Positions 58,976 to 64,000 of a stretch of 64,000 bases of DNA are shown in pieces. This DNA comes from Cryptomeria japonica (lineage: Eukaryota > Streptophyta > Pinopsida > Cupressales > Cupressaceae), in contig NC_081409.1 of assembly GCF_030272615.1 (NCBI RefSeq), forward strand, positions 619,177,255-619,241,254, given 5' to 3'. The position numbers were made by a program, and so were the translations under genes. The notes beneath the pieces are model-generated. The model had not been told where the DNA came from. It saw nothing but the letters and a program-made list of their open reading frames with translations, and did not search any database. Numbering within the stretch: position 1 is the stretch's first letter; the number at the start of each line of letters is the position of its first letter.

Positions 58976-60173
58976 CAAGCCCAAAAGTATAATTTTGAAA
59001 ATCAGTTAATCATTCCTTCAGCTTTTGTCGGTTTGGCTCAAAGGCTGTTCTTTGATTGTTTATACTCTCTCCTTAATTATCCCAGATAACCTGTTTGACC
59101 TACATTGTTATATCTCAAACACTTGGCATATCTGTTAGTGTTATCCAATCATTTATATCATATGAAAAATCAGCTATAAAGTTAGACTCTGCCTATCATG
59201 CAATTTCCTATGAAAACCAATCTTTTCAGATCATACAATAAAGAATTTTAACAAAAATAGAATAGAGATTCTGATTGCAATTAGGCTGGAGCAAGATTGA
59301 CCATTGTCCTAGCCAACCAAATAATCTTTAGGCTACCAACTCTTGTTTATGCTCCTGGATTTGTCCTTCGTAAAGGATCAGACCCAAGCTACAAAAATCA
59401 AGAGTAGGTGCAGGATATTCAGGCATACCAATCATCCTAGCCTAGTAAATTTATTAGTAGCATCATAAGCCAAATTTCATAATGTAAAACTGTTGATCTA
59501 TTCTTCAAACAATTATTGTAGCCCTATATAGCTCTTATTTTGATATCCCATTGTTCTGATTATATGAAGGTAAGAGACTATCCAGGCTACTATAAATGAA
59601 GTTAAGTCATTTCTTACAATTTGGAATTCTTGCTGGCCACTTCCGAACTGGGTTTTTTGAATATAAGGATGTAGGAAAACACTTCAAAATCTTACCATGT
59701 TTGCAGTGTCCCAATTTACCTAGTTGATGAAGCCTTAATACTACCAATGCTGCATTTGCCTTTTCTGAGTTCTTAGCCTTCAAACCTAAACTTTATGCTC
59801 CAACTACCATTTCCAAGGGCCATTATAGCTATGGAAATCTCAAAAGGAGTGTTAGCCAATCAAAAAAGAAAGTAAGTAGATACTAAAAATGTCATTCGTA
59901 AACCCTTGCTCATCTTACCATGCCATTTAGTATATCTCATAAGCAATATGTAAACCATCCTTATGTTACTATATGTATATGTTTATATACATGAAGATAT
60001 AGGTAAGCGTTCGATCAAAAAATTCAACCACATAATCTAGTAAAGTCGAAAGAGTGTATTAAAAGCATAGCCTATTCTAATTTTAAGTCTTAACTTAGGA
60101 CTATATTTGCATACCTATTCACATATTAAGTCATCTTATAGATATATTAGAGAGTGTTTGCCTAAATCCAGCC
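58976..60173. other. Non-coding stretch
   Basis: Nothing recognised on either strand. If the ORF at 60174-60743 belongs to the neighbouring LINE, this would include its 3' UTR. Confidence 0.35.
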
Positions 60174-60743
60174 TTAACCCATATTAACAGGAACCACTAG
60201 TTCCGCGTATACAGTGATATTTTCTACTGCCAGATAATTCTCAAACCAATCCTCCTTTGTTGGAGGCTTCACATGCATTAACCAGCATAGAAAATCCATG
60301 CTTTGCCTGATCTCTTCCTATTGAGATCTGAAATTGTCTTCCTCTCCTAGCATTAAGATGGGGAACCTCGGTGGTGGTCTATTATTTCTTATGAGAATGT
60401 CATAATGTCTGGGCCGAGGGATTGTGAGATTGTCATCTATATTGAAAAGAACCCTGTCTAGTTCTCCTAGAATGGATGGAATAAAGATGTTTCTACATAA
60501 ATTCGTTATATTATCTTTGTTGTTGTCAAAATGCATGGCTACTGCAAGGAACATTGCAGCAATGTCATTGTTTGCCCTGGTTCTGTCTTCATTCTAAAGG
60601 AAATCCTTTCCTAGCACCTTCTTTACTGCATAAATGACAACTTCATGCAGAAGTAAGATAATCTCATTTAGGAATTTTTTGGAAATTTCCCCACAAAAGG
60701 CCATTTGTCTCTTATCACTCCCGAGTCTAATAATTGTATCCAT
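60174..60743 (-). pseudogene. Unknown 189-codon ORF downstream of a LINE
   Basis: Starts MDTIIRLGSDKRQMAFCGEI at 60743 and ends YAELVVPVNMG at 60174. It is one frame with two internal TAG codons (60594-60596 and 60318-60320), both in Gln-compatible contexts. Mostly helical-looking text (KFLNEIILLLHEVVIYAVKK), with PRPRHYDILIRNNRPPPRFP in the middle. No family recognised. It is on the same strand as, and about 1.06 kb past, the ORF2 stop of the LINE at 61802. It could therefore be a third ORF of that element or an unrelated gene remnant. Confidence 0.45.
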
Positions 60744-61319
60744 TTTTCTAGTTTGAGTTTGAGAGATATGTGGTCTATGTTTTAATATAAATGTGAGCCA
60801 GACTAAATATTAGGTTGTAATCATTATTCGAAATGGCAACATGTGTTTTCATGCCATTTCAGTTATTGATAATCCAAGTTAACTTTTTTTATTATGAAGA
60901 TCTAGATCATATCTAGAAATCTCTTTGATGTTGTATTTCCCTTTAATGACTAGCAGATGTTTCGTAGATTGAGATAATGCTTAATTTATCATTAATTGAT
61001 TCATTTGAGACGACATGCTTTGGAGGTCATATCAGTCCTATCCTTCACATGTTTCAAAAATAATTTTGGATATCAAAATCATCGAAACTAATGCATAATC
61101 TTCATTCTTAATTATGCTATTAAGTCTGTATAGAGGATCGAGCCTCTTGGGGAGCATCCATGTCGATCTCCATAAATTCAGCGAGTCTAGATCAATGCTT
61201 TTAAATTGCTCAGTTGTAATAAATTCTACTAGAGTGAGCTAGGTATATAAATGTATATAAATGCATTTATATGAATATTCGAATATATAATAGTATATGT
61301 ATACCCAAATGTTTATGAA
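60744..61319. other. Non-coding spacer
   Basis: No recognised feature between the unknown ORF and the TA-rich microsatellite. Confidence 0.4.
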
Positions 61320-61564
61320 AATATATATCTATCTATATATATATTTGTATGTATATAGGTATATACAAATATATATATATATATATGATTAAATATATGT
61401 CAAGATATACCATTAAACAAGGATATATATATACATATGTATATATATAGATGGACAGGATATACATATATATATATATGTATATGTATATGTATATATA
61501 GATAGGTATAATGTACATATATATATATGTACATATATAGCTACCAGATATATATATATATATG

Positions 61565-61595
<31 letters not shown>

Positions 61596-61659
61596 GTATG
61601 TATGTGTATGTATGTATGTATGTATGTATATGTATAAGAATATATTCAAATATATATGC

Positions 61660-61700
<41 letters not shown>
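61320..61700. repeat. Interrupted (TA)n / TATG microsatellite
   Basis: Long stretches of TA with interspersed 'gtatata', 'catata' and a (TATG)n piece near 61595-61628. Tyr/Ile open frames here are artefacts. Confidence 0.95.
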
Positions 61701-61703
<3 letters not shown>

Positions 61704-61801
61704 GGGCATCTCTGTATGTGTATAGTTTGACTGGGTTTGAGAAAATATGTAGACCATTTGTCTATGCCTTATCTATAAGCATATGGATATATAAAGTTTA
61801 T

Positions 61802-64000
61802 TTATCTAACTTTTTCCTTAACAGTAGAGTCTGATATATTAATCGTTGTCTTAGTTATCCCATCTACCCCTAAATTGGCTAGAGCATCAGCAACCAAGTT
61901 TGCCTCTCTGTATGTGTGGTTGATAGTGAAATCTGTGAAATCATTGAGTAATTCTAATGCTTTTTCAAGCATACCTTTGAGTTTCCAATTCGACATTCCT
62001 TTAGTCCTAATTGCATTGATTATTAATGCTGAGTCGCCTTCAATTTCTAATTTACTTATCCTTAGTTCTCTGCACATCTTTAATCCTTCTATGAGGCTTA
62101 GGAATTCAGTGGTATTGTTGGTGGTTTGTCCTAAATGAATGGATTTAGATCCAATACTCTTCCCTTTATCTGAATGTATTATACATCCCGCCCCTGCAGT
62201 ACCAGGGTTTCCTCTAGATGCTCCATCAAAATTTAATTTGAACCATCCGTGCTTTGGAGGTTGCCATTTGCATGATTTCCTTATTTCTTCTTTGTCTGTT
62301 CCCATTTTCCTAGTAAAAGGAGGGATTTTTATTCCGCTCCATTGCTTTCTAATAAAGTTGTCCCATTCCGTGAATGACTTTCCATGTAATGGAATGTTCA
62401 TATTCCTATTATTGGAGGTTTCAGTTATAGCCACTTCTATTTTATATATGAGTTTTTCTACTTGCATTTCCTTTTCTTGAAATATTCTTCTATTTCTTTC
62501 TTTCCAGATCTCCCATATTACTATGGATGGGCTGCAGATCCATAAATTATGAAATATACTTTTTTCCTTGATAATTGGCCAGTATGAACACCATTCTATC
62601 AAGGAGGAGCTAATAGCTTCTGACCATCCTAGCTATGCCATTAACCAGTACCAACATTTTTGGGTATATTTGCATGTCATGAAAATATGATCACTTGTTT
62701 GCCCATCTTCCTTACATAATAGATAGATTGATGGTCCTTCATATCCCCTACATTTGAATTGATCGGCAGTAAGTACTTTCCTTTGAATTGTTGCCTAGGC
62801 AAAGAAGCCTGCCTTTGGAAGACACAATTTATTCCAGCACAGTTCAACTGGGATGTGGTCTTTGGTGACTTTTGCCTTATTATATATGCTCCTAAAGCCA
62901 TCTCTGCAGTTATAGTGCCTGTCTTTAGATTTTGCCCATACTAAAATATCATCCCCTTCTCTAAATAAAATCATTCGTTGATTAAGTATCTTTTGCATTC
63001 TTGGATTTTGATTTCAGGCATAAATGGATGCATGTTTTTCCATTTCCATTCGAGTGCTGATTTTGGTTCAGGAATTATGTAATCCTTTACATAATTCCCC
63101 CAAAGGTTCTTTATTTGATGCTTGATGTTGGATGTATCCATCAATACATCTATTGGAGGTTGATCCCCCTAGGAGTCTTCCCAAAACAATGCCGATTTGC
63201 CATTGTGGATGTCCCAAGCTAGATGATTTGTTATGATGGGGTGACAATCTTTCATAAAATTCCAGATTCTTGAACCCTTCTGCAAGTGTTTTTCCCTGAA
63301 TATTGCCTCCTTATGGTTGTTTGCTAGATACTTATTTCTTAGGATTCTAGCCCATTTGGCATCGGATGAGACATATGTCCTCCAGATTAATTTTGCCCCT
63401 AAGGCCTTGTTCTGCCATATTAGGTTCCTTATACCCGTGCCCCCATCACTTTTGTCTCTACAAATTTTATCCTAGGATATCAGTTTTTTTTTTTTTTTGT
63501 CTTCTGTTCCCTACCAATAAAAATTTCTGATAATCTGGGATATGTTTTTATGAACTCCTAATGATATAGGAATGCAAGATAGAAGGTAAATGGGTAATGC
63601 CAATAAGACTAATTTTATCAATGTTGTTTTGCCTGCCCCTGTCAACCAAAGGCCTTTCCAAGATGAGAGTCTTTTCTTGATGCGCTCAATGAGGTGGTCC
63701 CAAAGCTTGCTGGATCTTGTTCCTTTATCTATTAATATTCCTAAATATGTGCATGGTAATTGTTCAATTATATACCCAAGCCAACTACCTATTTTATTTT
63801 CCTCATGTGTGGACATATTAAAGCAAAAAATTTCTGATTTTTGGTTATTTACTAATTCTCCCGATGCTTTCCCATATGTGGTTAGGATTCTTTTGATTTC
63901 CTTAGCCTCTTTAAGATTGCCCTTTCCCAATATCATTGTATCATCTGCAAATTGTTGATGTGTACAGGGTTCTACCCCTGTTGTTATCTAAATACCTTGC
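61802..64000 (-). pseudogene. LINE ORF2, 3' part (RT end, zf-RVT, RNase H); continues beyond the window
   Basis: Enters at the right edge with the RT active-site block HQQFADDTMILGKGNLKEAK, then GKASGELVNNQKSEIF and LPCTYLGILIDKGTRSSKLW (63936-63511). A TAG and an A-run slip near 63490 follow. zf-RVT-like text reads NCRDGFRSIYNKAKVTKDHI and LCWNKLCLPKAGFFA-stop-ATIQRK (62998-62750). The last 267 codons (62602-61802) are open and hold an RNase H domain with LNFDGASRGNPGTAGAGCII, TTEFLSLIEGL, EIEGDSALIINA and DALANLG, so all four acidic positions are kept. It ends STVKEKVR. It is a different subfamily from the LINEs at 19-25 and 43-51 kb. Internal stops include FA-TAG-AT and LMA-TAG-LG. Confidence 0.9.

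Overview
The window looks like intergenic DNA from a large, repeat-rich seed-plant nuclear genome. A conifer or other gymnosperm is my best guess, but it rests only on the style of the elements: RNase H-bearing LINEs, copia LTRs ending in a C-run, and En/Spm-type transposases. I see no intact single-copy host gene and no rRNA, tRNA or CRISPR. The DNA is AT-rich, and most coding traces are decayed mobile elements of different ages.

Layout. 1-6.2 kb holds old plus-strand LINE relics. 6.2-9.8 kb has a retroposon-like ORF end, a (TA)n tract, and a truncated, stop-riddled minus-strand copy of a DRM-type de novo DNA methyltransferase. 9860-16526 is a complete minus-strand Ty1/copia-class element (LTRs, PBS, PPT, near-perfect 5-bp target duplication). 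It has a zinc-knuckle gag remnant and, in place of pol, a long accessory ORF of unknown function. 16891-19095 is the 3' end of a second copia element, abutting a decayed minus-strand LINE (about 19.1-24.8 kb). 24.8-32.5 kb is non-coding, with a 21-bp minisatellite, a loopless foldback of about 177 bp, a polypyrimidine tract, a gypsy gag scrap and a directly repeated LTR-like segment. About 32.5-41.8 kb is a minus-strand CACTA (En/Spm) transposon with a TNP2-like transposase gene and a second multi-exon TnpA-like gene. 43015-51029 is a full-length plus-strand LINE flanked by a perfect 17-bp target-site duplication. Besides ORF1 and ORF2 (endonuclease, RT, zf-RVT, RNase H) it carries a third ORF. 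53.6-54.9 kb has two broken host-gene pieces: a phytocyanin (early nodulin-like) pseudogene and a PPR fragment. 55-61.7 kb is repeat-rich non-coding DNA with several palindrome clusters. 61.8-64 kb is the 3' part of another minus-strand LINE that runs off the window.

Two observations stand out. First, two unrelated retroelements (the copia-class element and the LINE) each carry a long extra ORF with a globular N-terminal part, a basic/acidic linker and coiled coils. Second, the premature stops in ORF1 and ORF2 of the big LINE are almost all TAG, and most lie in CTAG. This is what C-to-T decay at methylated CHG sites would produce, with no frameshift over 5.9 kb.

No expressed pathway can be reconstructed. 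The elements act on DNA (integration, reverse transcription, transposition) and most are visibly dead. Boundaries stated to the base come from LTR ends, target duplications or codon positions; the others are approximate.
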